Shown: positions 7,515 through 15,590 of the stretch, in pieces
How positions within the stretch are numbered: position 1 is the stretch's first letter
Layout of the letters: each line of letters begins with the position of its first letter
Origin: MedAcidi-G1 sp002294285
Lineage (GTDB): Bacteria > Actinomycetota > Acidimicrobiia > Acidimicrobiales > MedAcidi-G1
DNA: 64,000 nucleotides
Reading direction: 5' to 3'
Assembly (NCBI GenBank): GCA_963999645.1
Contig: CAXEUY010000001.1
Coordinates: forward strand, 156,038 to 220,037
Notes under the pieces: model-generated
What the model was told of the DNA's origin: nothing
What the model saw: only the letters and a program-made list of their open reading frames with translations
The model's database searches: none
Translations under genes and position numbers: made by a program

Positions 7515-7886
7515 ATGCCAATGCGAGAAGATTGTAAACAGTTTGAAAGTAGAAGTTATTCGAACGGGGAAACTGTTAGAAAATGCAATTTGGACAAAGC
7601 CCCAGAAGCTCCCTGGCGTTGCCCAGAAGATTGCACTTCTTATGAAAAAAGAAGGGTCGACGTAAATTGGAGCTATGGGAGTCTAATAACGCCTGAAACT
7701 CCGAAAGAGCCTTCAAGCTTGGGAGAAGATGAAAGTATTGCAGCACTACTTGACGCAGCCGAAAACGTTATAAATGAAGCCGGTCCTCGAGTGATAGCAG
7801 AGTTTGAAAAGAAAAATCGAAAAAAGGGTCGTTCTAGATTGAAGAAAATTTCACGCAACTCAAATAAGAAACGCAGAAAAAAGTGA
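7515..7886 (+). CDS. small Cys-rich protein with basic tail, unknown function
   Basis: About 123 residues from the ATG at 7515 (a second ATG follows at 7521; neither has a clear ribosome site). The N-terminal 45 residues hold four Cys (EDC, RKC, RCPEDC) in a pattern with PEAPWRCP that suggests a zinc or Fe-S site. The middle is acidic, and the last 25 residues are almost all Lys/Arg/Ser/Asn, suggesting nucleic-acid or ribosome binding. I do not recognise a named family. Its place directly after sufB suggests that the Cys cluster may relate to Fe-S supply; this is inferred. Confidence 0.7.
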   Translation: MPMREDCKQFESRSYSNGETVRKCNLDKAPEAPWRCPEDCTSYEKRRVDVNWSYGSLITPETPKEPSSLGEDESIAALLDAAENVINEAGPRVIAEFEKKNRKKGRSRLKKISRNSNKKRRKK

Positions 7887-7958
7887 GTTCTTAATTTTGT
7901 GCAATTTTAAAACCCGATGATGCTGAAAGTTTTCTTTCCTGTAGCCTGAATCTCGCAG

Positions 7959-8930
7959 ATGCAGGACACAAAAGTTAAATTCGATCTCCCAGTCAATGAC
8001 CTTATGCCTGATGTTTTGGGTCAGAGTGACGAACTTCTGAAAATAATAGAATCCTCTTTCCCGGAGACAAAAATTCATGTAAGAGGAAATCAGATCACTA
8101 TTGAAGGAGAGAATACTAATCTAGTCGAACAGGTATTTAATGAAATGGTGATAATGCTCGAAAGGGGCCTACAGATTGATGCGAATATCGTCAACAAAAC
8201 AATCGAAATGGTAATGGAGCAAGAGAATCCAGCTGAAGTCCTTACAACAGAACTGTTAATTACAGCGAAGGGGAAACCAGTTAGAGCCAAGTCCGTAGGA
8301 CAAAAAAACTACCTTGATACCGCGAGTAAAAATGTGATTACTTTTGCAATTGGTCCAGCCGGAACAGGAAAGAGTTGGTTAGCAGTTGCTCTAGCTGTTA
8401 ACTCTATGCAAAAAGGCGAAGTCGATAGGATTATTCTCACCAGACCTTTAGTTGAAGCAGGAGAAAGAGTCGGTTTTTTACCTGGCGACTTGATGGCAAA
8501 AGTAGACCCCTACTTCAGGCCTCTTTATGACGCTCTTTTTGACATGTTAGATCCTGAAAAAGCTGAAAGGCTTCTCGACAGAGGTCAGATCGAAGTTGCG
8601 CCACTGGCATTTATGAGGGGCAGGACGCTTAATAACAGCTTTATTATCTTAGATGAAGCACAAAACACTACACCTGAACAGATGAAAATGTTCCTGACAA
8701 GAATTGGGTTTGGCTCACGAGTAATTATTACTGGCGATGCAAGTCAAGTGGATGTCCCAGGAGGTCGAAGTGGAATCGAAGGCTTGGAAAATATATTTGC
8801 CGGAATAGATGGGTTGGGCTTTGTAAAACTTGGATCCAGAGATGTGGTAAGACACAGAATAGTTCAAGACATAGTTAAAGCGTATGAAAATGCCGGTAGG
8901 CAATTCAAAAAAAACACTGGCAGTAAGTAA
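7959..8930 (+). CDS. phoH: PhoH family ATPase
   Basis: 323 residues, the usual length for PhoH/PhoL. An N-terminal KH-like region (residues 20-80) precedes the Walker A motif GPAGTGKS near residue 130 and a Walker B IILDEAQN near 230. PhoH-like proteins are cytoplasmic RNA-associated ATPases. The gene sits directly upstream of ybeY with overlap, the common arrangement that ties it to rRNA maturation. Expression is probably shared with the chain ybeY-corC-era. The start is ATG with no strong upstream ribosome site. Confidence 0.93.
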   Translation: MQDTKVKFDLPVNDLMPDVLGQSDELLKIIESSFPETKIHVRGNQITIEGENTNLVEQVFNEMVIMLERGLQIDANIVNKTIEMVMEQENPAEVLTTELLITAKGKPVRAKSVGQKNYLDTASKNVITFAIGPAGTGKSWLAVALAVNSMQKGEVDRIILTRPLVEAGERVGFLPGDLMAKVDPYFRPLYDALFDMLDPEKAERLLDRGQIEVAPLAFMRGRTLNNSFIILDEAQNTTPEQMKMFLTRIGFGSRVIITGDASQVDVPGGRSGIEGLENIFAGIDGLGFVKLGSRDVVRHRIVQDIVKAYENAGRQFKKNTGSK

Positions 8931-9435
8931 CTTGCCTGAAGAAGTATCAATATCGGATCGTCAAATCTCAATAGATGTAGTTGATAACAGACTTCAAAAA
9001 ACTACTGATGCGAGTTTTGAATTTTTGAGAAAATTCGCAGAGGAAATTGTTAACGATGCAGCACCTAATAAAAGGCCTCTTGAAATGAATGTATTTCTCC
9101 TAGACCCAGAAGAAATATCAATACTTAATGAAAAGCACCTATTTAAAGAAGGACCTACAGACGTATTGGCTTTTCCAATAGATGAACTAGATAGTGTTCC
9201 AGACCAACCTGTTTATCTAATGGGCGATGTCTGTATATGTCCCGAAATAGCTGCAGAGCAAGCAAAAGAGAAAAATATAGATTTTGTAGATGAAATTGCC
9301 CTTCTGCTAACCCATGGGATACTCCACTTGCTTGGATATGACCACGACGAAGAAAAAGCGGAAGCTGAAATGAAGGAAATAGAAAAGACCCTCCTTACCC
9401 GTCATGCAAAACATTTAAGAAGCAAAAATGATTAA
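8884..9435 (+). CDS. ybeY: endoribonuclease YbeY (rRNA maturation)
   Basis: A zinc-dependent endoribonuclease for 16S rRNA maturation and ribosome quality control. The diagnostic metal site HGILHLLGYDHD is intact near residue 140, and GPTDVLAFP precedes it. The listed ATG overlaps phoH by 47 bases; a TTG at 8932, two bases after the phoH stop, would give a shorter protein of more typical N-terminus and is a real alternative. The C-terminus overlaps the start of the CBS-domain gene by eight bases, so the genes are almost certainly co-translated. Confidence 0.93.
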   Translation: MKMPVGNSKKTLAVSNLPEEVSISDRQISIDVVDNRLQKTTDASFEFLRKFAEEIVNDAAPNKRPLEMNVFLLDPEEISILNEKHLFKEGPTDVLAFPIDELDSVPDQPVYLMGDVCICPEIAAEQAKEKNIDFVDEIALLLTHGILHLLGYDHDEEKAEAEMKEIEKTLLTRHAKHLRSKND

Positions 9436-10237
9436 AAAGATCATTAGTAGTTTTTCTAAGTCAAAAGAAACCAGGATTGTTTCAGAAAACGAGCTATTAG
9501 AAACTGCTAAAAAGGCCCTTGAGTCAAAGTCAATTGAAAACGATGAACACGAACTTATAGCCTCTGTTTTGGCTTTTGGAGACACTCTGGTCCGAGAAGT
9601 TATGACACCTAGACCTGACATAGTAAGTGTTCCCGATACTTTCACGGTTTCTGCTGCAATGGAGGTCGCTGTTTTGAACGGATTTTCCCGTGTGCCGGTA
9701 AGTAGCGACAGTCTAGACGAAATAGTAGGAGTGGTTTTTGCAAAAGACATGATGGAAGCCCAGTTAGACGGAGACGGTGAAATTTCAGTTAAAACCTTGG
9801 CTCGTTCACCACAGTTCATACCAGAAACAAAAAAAGCAGGGTTACTGCTCCGTGAAATGCAGTCGAATCGCTATCACCTAGCGATAGTAATTGATGAATA
9901 TGGCGGAACTGCCGGACTTGTGACTTTAGAAGACTTGTTGGAGGAAGTAGTAGGCGAGATAGTAGATGAGTTTGACAGTGAAGAACCACTCGCCGAACCT
10001 TTAATTGGTGGAGGTTTACGTGTCCATGGGAGAATGCCAGTTGATGAACTGAATGAACTATTAGGAGGAGTCTTACCTGACGGTGATTGGGATACTTTAG
10101 GGGGACTGATTTTTGATGCTCTAGGTCATGCACCCGAAACTGGTGAAAATGTTGACATAGCAGAGCACCATTTTGTAGTTGAAAAAGTGGTTGGACGGAG
10201 GATAACGCAGGTCAGAGTAACAAAGCCTGCTAAGTGA
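9428..10237 (+). CDS. CorC-like CBS-pair protein lacking the membrane domain
   Basis: 269 residues. A CBS pair spans about residues 60-185 (REVMTPRPDIVSVP, then DEYGGTAGLVTLEDLLEEVVGEIVDE), followed by the CorC_HlyC accessory domain (GRMPVDELNELLG, VVEKVVGRRI). The longer CNNM-type paralogues begin with a membrane domain; this one has only about 45 residues ahead of the CBS pair, so it resembles CorC proper. Relatives are linked to Mg2+/Co2+ handling. It lies in the conserved ybeY-corC-era order and overlaps both neighbours. Confidence 0.88.
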   Translation: MIKKIISSFSKSKETRIVSENELLETAKKALESKSIENDEHELIASVLAFGDTLVREVMTPRPDIVSVPDTFTVSAAMEVAVLNGFSRVPVSSDSLDEIVGVVFAKDMMEAQLDGDGEISVKTLARSPQFIPETKKAGLLLREMQSNRYHLAIVIDEYGGTAGLVTLEDLLEEVVGEIVDEFDSEEPLAEPLIGGGLRVHGRMPVDELNELLGGVLPDGDWDTLGGLIFDALGHAPETGENVDIAEHHFVVEKVVGRRITQVRVTKPAK

Positions 10238-11127
10238 GTATGAACCAATTTTCAGAAAGCAGTCCTTCTTTGAGAAAATCTGAAACTCACCGTTCGGGTT
10301 TTGTGAGTTTGGTGGGGAGACCAAATGTAGGTAAGTCGACTTTATTAAATGCTTTTTTGGAAAAGAAAGTAACAATTGTTTCAGACAAGCCACAAACCAC
10401 TCGTACGGAGATCAGAGGGGTCCTTACAGGTTCCGGGTTTCAGATTGTTTTCTGTGACACACCAGGCATTCATAAACCTAGGACTCTTTTGGGTAGAAGA
10501 TTAAATGACACAGCGCGCTTCACGTTAAAAGAAATAGACTTGGTTCTTTTTTTGATTGAGGCCGATTCTGTCATCGGTAAAGGCGACAAATTTATTGCCA
10601 AGTCGTTGCCTCCTGAAAAAACTGTTTTGGTGCTGAACAAAATTGACAAAGTAAAAAGTGGAAGAATACTCACTCAGCTAAATAGAGCGTCAGAATTTTC
10701 TTTTGCAGAGTATTTTCCAGTTTCTGCTTCCACAGGAGAAGGAGTCCCAGAGCTTTTAGAACACATCAAAACTATTCTCAGTCCGGGACCTCAATATTTT
10801 CCCGAAGGAATGGAAACTGATTTTTCCGAATCCTTCTGGGTTGCTGAACTAGTCAGAGAGCAACTCCTTGCGGAAGTGCACGATGAATTGCCACATTCGA
10901 TCGCGACGCGAGTAACTGAGTGGAATTGGCCACATATAAGGTGTGAGATTTTAGTAGAACGTGATTCGCAAAAAGGAATAGTTATTGGACACAAAGGTCA
11001 AGTTCTAAAAAAAGTTGGAATTGAAGTTCGAAAACAGTTGCAAGAAGGTGCTTTCATTGAGTTGGTGGTAAAAGTAGAAAAAGACTGGCAAAAACGTCCA
11101 AGATCGTTGGATCGCTTTGGATATTGA
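10234..11127 (+). CDS. era: GTPase Era
   Basis: 297 residues. The G motifs are intact: GRPNVGKST (G1), DTPGIHKP (G3) and NKID (G4). A C-terminal KH domain contains VIGHKGQVLKKVG. Era binds the 3' end of 16S rRNA and helps assemble the 30S subunit. The GTG at 10234 overlaps the preceding stop (GTGA); an ATG at 10240 is the alternative start. It follows ybeY and the CBS protein, in the usual order. Confidence 0.96.
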   Translation: MSMNQFSESSPSLRKSETHRSGFVSLVGRPNVGKSTLLNAFLEKKVTIVSDKPQTTRTEIRGVLTGSGFQIVFCDTPGIHKPRTLLGRRLNDTARFTLKEIDLVLFLIEADSVIGKGDKFIAKSLPPEKTVLVLNKIDKVKSGRILTQLNRASEFSFAEYFPVSASTGEGVPELLEHIKTILSPGPQYFPEGMETDFSESFWVAELVREQLLAEVHDELPHSIATRVTEWNWPHIRCEILVERDSQKGIVIGHKGQVLKKVGIEVRKQLQEGAFIELVVKVEKDWQKRPRSLDRFGY

Positions 11128-11184
11128 GATTAAAAACCTTCACCCAAATTTTCTAATCCGTGTTGTGCGGATAACTTCAAAACT

Positions 11185-11901
11185 GTGATACCAGATTTTT
11201 TAAATCCTGAATGCATTCCTAAACACATCGCTTGTGTGATGGACGGTAATGGCCGATGGGCAGAAAAAAGAGGATTAAAAAGAACGGATGGACATACGGC
11301 AGGAGAAAAAGCTCTTTTTGATGTAGTAGAAGGTGCCATAGAAATAGGTGTCAGTTGGTTTACTGTTTTCGCATTTTCAACCGAAAATTGGAAGCGCCCG
11401 GCAAAAGAGGTTCAGTTCTTACTTGACTTTAATGAGCAGATAATAATTCAGAGACAAGAGGAACTCAACGAGAGAAATGTACGGATCTGTTTCCTTGGAC
11501 GTCGTGACAAAAAAGTGCCGCAAAGGATAATCAGAAGAATGCAAGAGGCTGAGGAATTGACAAAAGGTAATACAGGTTTGACTTTTACTGTTGCGTTCAA
11601 TTACGGGGGAAGAGCTGAAATCGTCGATGCTGTTCAGAAAATGATTGACTCTGGTGTCAAAAGAGTTACGGAAAAAACGATTGAAAGAAATCTTTACAAC
11701 CCTGAAATGCCTGATCCGGATTTAGTCATCAGAACTTCAGGTGAATCGCGAATTTCTAATTTCCTACTGTGGGAACTTGCTTACAGCGAATTGGTATTCA
11801 GTGAGCGACTCTGGCCAGATTTCTACAGAGATGACTTATTTAATGCAATTAAGGAGTATCAAGATAGAGATCGACGATTTGGCGGCCTCGGGGGCAGTTG
11901 A
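11185..11901 (+). CDS. uppS: isoprenyl transferase (undecaprenyl diphosphate synthase)
   Basis: 238 residues from a GTG at 11185. The cis-prenyltransferase signatures are present: CVMDGNGRWA near residue 15 (catalytic Asp, diphosphate-binding site), FAFSTENWKRP, and RTSGESRISNFLLWE near the C-terminus. It makes the C50-C55 polyprenyl diphosphate that carries cell-wall and glycan precursors. No strong ribosome site is visible before the GTG. The recO start lies two bases after its last codon, so the pair is likely co-expressed. Confidence 0.93.
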   Translation: MIPDFLNPECIPKHIACVMDGNGRWAEKRGLKRTDGHTAGEKALFDVVEGAIEIGVSWFTVFAFSTENWKRPAKEVQFLLDFNEQIIIQRQEELNERNVRICFLGRRDKKVPQRIIRRMQEAEELTKGNTGLTFTVAFNYGGRAEIVDAVQKMIDSGVKRVTEKTIERNLYNPEMPDPDLVIRTSGESRISNFLLWELAYSELVFSERLWPDFYRDDLFNAIKEYQDRDRRFGGLGGS

Positions 11902-11902
11902 A

Positions 11903-12619
11903 ATGGCTCTTTATCGAGATGATGGAATAGTTCTTAGAACATGGAAACTTGGAGAATCAGATCGGATAGTTGTGATCCTGACCAAAGAGAACGGAAAAGT
12001 GAGAGTTGTTGCAAAAGGTGTCAGGAAAACAAAAAGCAAATTTGGTGCTCGGCTAGAACCAACCAGCCATGTTTCTTTGCAGTTATTCAGTGGCAAAGGG
12101 GAGCTTGGAATAGCAACTCAAGCTGAGACAATAGATAGTTTCCAAAATATTAGAACGAATCCCGATTTGTTTAGTGAGGCATCTGCCATGTTAGAGGTTG
12201 TTGATTATGTGGCTCCTGATGATTCGCCAGATTCGATTCGTTACAAAATGCTTCTTGGAGCACTGAGAACGCTGGATGAAAAAAAGCCACCTCTACTAGT
12301 ACCAGCTTTTTTTCTTAAACTGCTTGAACATGAAGGTTTAGGCCCTGAATTGGGTTATTGCGTCAAATGTGCAAATACAGAAAATTTAGCATCATTATCG
12401 ATTGGTGAAGGAGGGGTTTTTTGCAAGGATTGTCAACGAGGACGAAAAATTTCATCTGCGTCTCTCGCTGTAATGAGAGCAATTTTAGGTGGAGGGCTAA
12501 ACAAGGCGCTTGAAATAAAAGATGAAAAAATTATTGTAGAAGTAGACCGGATTGCTCATGAGGCTATGGAGTTTCACATAGAAAGAAAAATACGTTCACG
12601 AAGAGTTATGGATACTTAA
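11903..12619 (+). CDS. recO: DNA repair protein RecO
   Basis: 238 residues from the ATG at 11903. The N-terminal OB fold begins YRDDGIVLRTWKLGESDRIV, typical of RecO, and a four-Cys zinc site (CVKC, then CKDC) lies near residue 150. RecO loads RecA at gaps with RecF/RecR and anneals SSB-coated DNA. A longer open frame extends upstream inside uppS but is not supported by similarity. The gene sits between uppS and glyS. Confidence 0.92.
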   Translation: MALYRDDGIVLRTWKLGESDRIVVILTKENGKVRVVAKGVRKTKSKFGARLEPTSHVSLQLFSGKGELGIATQAETIDSFQNIRTNPDLFSEASAMLEVVDYVAPDDSPDSIRYKMLLGALRTLDEKKPPLLVPAFFLKLLEHEGLGPELGYCVKCANTENLASLSIGEGGVFCKDCQRGRKISSASLAVMRAILGGGLNKALEIKDEKIIVEVDRIAHEAMEFHIERKIRSRRVMDT

Positions 12620-12663
12620 AAAATATTTCAAAACAAGTCTCAGATGCCTAGTACGCTTCGATC

Positions 12664-13983
12664 ATGGGTGTTAACAAAGAAGAACTCTTCGACAAGGTCG
12701 TAAACCTGTCAAAAAGAAGAGGTTTCGTATTCCAATCAGCAGATATCTATGGGGGATTTAGATCTACTTACGACTATGGGCCTGTTGGAGTGTTGCTGCT
12801 TAGAAATGTAAAAGATCAGTGGTGGCGTTCCATGGTGCAACTTCGGCAAGACGTAGTTGGCTTGGATGCATCGATACTCTCGCCTCCGTCCATTTGGGAG
12901 GCATCAGGGCATTTAACAAATTTCACTGACCCGCTAGTTGATTGTCGTGAATGCGGTTCACGTTTCCGTCAAGACAAACTTGAAGACCCTAATACGTGTC
13001 CAAGTTGTGGCGCAAGCTCATCATTTACGGAAGCGAGGCAGTTTAATTTGATGTTTAAAACCCATGCGGGGCCTGTAATCGATTCCGCGGCAGAGGTCTA
13101 CTTGCGACCAGAAACCGCACAGGGAATGTTTACTAATTTTGCAAACGTGTTAAACACGAGTAGAAAAAAACCACCTTTCGGCATAGCTCAAATAGGAAAG
13201 TCTTTTCGAAATGAAATAACGCCGGGAAATTTTGTTTTCAGAACAAGGGAATTTGAACAAATGGAAATGGAGTATTTCGTCCCACCGAATGACTCTGACG
13301 AATGGTTTGATTACTGGTGCCAGGAGAGAATGAATTGGTATCTAAATCTAGGTATGAAAAAAGACTCAATAAGATTGAGGGTTCACGAAAGTGACGAACT
13401 GAGTCACTATTCCAAAGCCACTTCTGATATCGAGTATTCCTTCCCGTGGGGCTGGGACGAATTAGAAGGCGTAGCGAACCGAACTGATTTTGACTTGAAT
13501 CAGCATGCTCAGTCTTCGGGAAACAAGCTTGAATACAATGACTCAGGTACAGGCGAAAGATATGTACCGCATGTTATAGAACCTGCCGCCGGCGCTACAA
13601 GAACTGCTATGGCATTTTTAATGGACGCATATGACGAAGAGGAGGTAAATGGGGAAGTGCGAAATGTTTTGAAGCTAGACCATCGTCTTGCTCCCTACAA
13701 AGTTGCAGTCCTTCCTCTCTCTAAAAAAGACGAGCTTATTGAACCATCAAAACAAGTTCTTGAACTTGTTCAACCTCACTGGATGTGTGATTACGATCAA
13801 ACACAGGCAATAGGACGCCGATACAGGCGGCAAGACGAAATTGGAACCCCCTATTGTGTGACAATTGACTTTGAGACCATCGAGGATAAAGCAGTAACAG
13901 TTAGAGAACGAGACTCAATGAATCAAGATCGTGTTTCAATCAATGAACTTGTCGATTACCTGTCATCTCGTTTAGTTTCATAG
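12664..13983 (+). CDS. glyS: glycyl-tRNA synthetase (single-chain alpha2 type)
   Basis: 439 residues, the dimeric GlyRS type used by Actinobacteria. A four-Cys zinc module (CRECG, CPSCG) lies near residues 98-120. Class II motifs are visible: YLRPETAQGMF, IGKSFRNEI and REFEQMEMEY, and EPAAGATRTAM near the C-terminal end of the active site. The anticodon-binding domain follows, with KVAVLPLSKKDEL. It charges tRNA-Gly in the cytoplasm. It is followed eight bases later by the PPDK-like gene. Confidence 0.96.
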   Translation: MGVNKEELFDKVVNLSKRRGFVFQSADIYGGFRSTYDYGPVGVLLLRNVKDQWWRSMVQLRQDVVGLDASILSPPSIWEASGHLTNFTDPLVDCRECGSRFRQDKLEDPNTCPSCGASSSFTEARQFNLMFKTHAGPVIDSAAEVYLRPETAQGMFTNFANVLNTSRKKPPFGIAQIGKSFRNEITPGNFVFRTREFEQMEMEYFVPPNDSDEWFDYWCQERMNWYLNLGMKKDSIRLRVHESDELSHYSKATSDIEYSFPWGWDELEGVANRTDFDLNQHAQSSGNKLEYNDSGTGERYVPHVIEPAAGATRTAMAFLMDAYDEEEVNGEVRNVLKLDHRLAPYKVAVLPLSKKDELIEPSKQVLELVQPHWMCDYDQTQAIGRRYRRQDEIGTPYCVTIDFETIEDKAVTVRERDSMNQDRVSINELVDYLSSRLVS

Positions 13984-13991
13984 TCTCAACC

Positions 13992-15545
13992 ATGGATAAC
14001 GAACACTCCCTCAATTGGTTAAGAGAACTGCTTGAAACAGCGAAAGCCGAGGGCACGGATGAAGCGAAGAGAAATACTGTTGCTTCAGTTCCGACATCCT
14101 TAATTGAGTCGTTATTACACGACTCTGTTTCAACAGGTTCTTCAAATGAACTGGAACTTTTAGGCAAAGGAATTGCCGCTAGCCCTGGTGCAGCGGCTGG
14201 AGTTTTATGCTTCTCGAGCGATGCTGTCATGGATGCAACTGATAGAGGTGAGAAAGCAGTTCTGGTATGTAACGAAACTACCCCTGCGGATGAAATAGGA
14301 ATGAGGATGGCAGAAGGCATCGTCACCGCTAGGGGAGGAATGGCCAGTCATGCAGCGGTGGTTGCTAGAGGATGGGGCATACCAGCTGTTGTGGGTTTAA
14401 CCGATCTAGAAATTTCTAGTGAAAGTATGACCATAGGTGGAATTCTTTTGGAAAATGGAGCTGACATTTCTTTAGATGGGGCTACGGGAGAAGTATTCGC
14501 CGGAAAGGTACAACTTCTAAAATCGAGCGAAGAGATGGATGAAGTTGAAACATTATTGAAATGGGCGGATGAAATTAGATCTGATCAAATAAAAATCCGA
14601 ACTAATGCTGACACCGGAGAAGATGCGGCTAGAGCTCTTTCGTTTGGAGCCGAAGGAATTGGTCTGTGTCGCACCGAGCATATGTTTATGGGAGATCGCC
14701 TTCCTCTTATACAAGGTTTTATCCTTTCCGAGGAGAAAAGTGATGAAGAAATCAAAAGCTTGGAAGCATTAATGCTGGCCCAACGTGAGGATTTATCTGA
14801 AGTTATTGACGCCATGGCACCTTATCCGGTCACAATACGACTCCTAGATGCGCCACTCCATGAATTCCTTGACACTGAAAATTCCGAAGAGTGGGCAGAG
14901 CACAACCCTATGCTCGGAACCAGAGGTGTCAGATTGGCCATATTACGAGAACAACTTTACAGAATGCAGTCCAAAGCGATCGTGGGAGCGTTGGAAGACG
15001 TTCGAAAGTCGGGAAAGCAGCCAAAGGCAGACATTATGGTTCCGTTAGTTTCAGATGTTAAAGAACTAAATCTAGTGCGTTCTTGGATTGAGCAAGAGGT
15101 CTCATCCTTAGAACCTGAATTACGACCGAGTATAGGAACCATGATCGAAACGCCACGTTCAGCTATCACTGCAGAAGAGATTGCAGGCGGCGCGGATTTT
15201 TTCTCTTTTGGTACAAATGACTTAACACAATTGGTTTTTGGATTTAGTCGTGATGACATTGAAAGCCGGGTTATAAGTATGTATTTAGACAAAGATATTC
15301 TTCCCAGCAACCCTTTTGAGAAACTTGACCAGCAAGGTGTCGGGCATATGATAGAACATGCAATAGCTAATGGGAGAAAAACTGACCCCACCCTTGAAAT
15401 AGGAGTATGTGGTGAACATGGCGGCGATCCTGAATCGATTGCTTTTTTCTTCAATGCAGGTGTCGATTATGTTTCATGCTCACCTTTTCGTGTTCCAATC
15501 GCACGATTGGCGGCAGCTCAAGCTGTTCTCTCTTCTGCAGATTGA
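13992..15545 (+). CDS. PPDK/PEP-utilising enzyme-like protein without ATP-grasp domain
   Basis: 517 residues. After about 55 residues without recognisable domain comes the phosphohistidine swivel domain with GGMASHAAVVARGWGIP (catalytic His120), then the PEP/pyruvate TIM barrel with GLCRTEHMF, GTRGVRLAI, the metal/substrate site FSFGTNDLTQ and the proton-donor Cys in GVCGEHGGDP. Pyruvate phosphate dikinase is about 870 residues and begins with an ATP-grasp domain of some 350 residues, absent here. The remaining half should bind PEP/pyruvate and carry phosphate on His, so it needs another phosphodonor or has a different role. Spacing from glyS is normal, so this is not an obvious truncation. 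Confidence 0.85.
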   Translation: MDNEHSLNWLRELLETAKAEGTDEAKRNTVASVPTSLIESLLHDSVSTGSSNELELLGKGIAASPGAAAGVLCFSSDAVMDATDRGEKAVLVCNETTPADEIGMRMAEGIVTARGGMASHAAVVARGWGIPAVVGLTDLEISSESMTIGGILLENGADISLDGATGEVFAGKVQLLKSSEEMDEVETLLKWADEIRSDQIKIRTNADTGEDAARALSFGAEGIGLCRTEHMFMGDRLPLIQGFILSEEKSDEEIKSLEALMLAQREDLSEVIDAMAPYPVTIRLLDAPLHEFLDTENSEEWAEHNPMLGTRGVRLAILREQLYRMQSKAIVGALEDVRKSGKQPKADIMVPLVSDVKELNLVRSWIEQEVSSLEPELRPSIGTMIETPRSAITAEEIAGGADFFSFGTNDLTQLVFGFSRDDIESRVISMYLDKDILPSNPFEKLDQQGVGHMIEHAIANGRKTDPTLEIGVCGEHGGDPESIAFFFNAGVDYVSCSPFRVPIARLAAAQAVLSSAD

Positions 15546-15590
15546 GCTTTCCTCTAGCAAGTTGATCTCACACGCTGCTAAGTTTCGACT

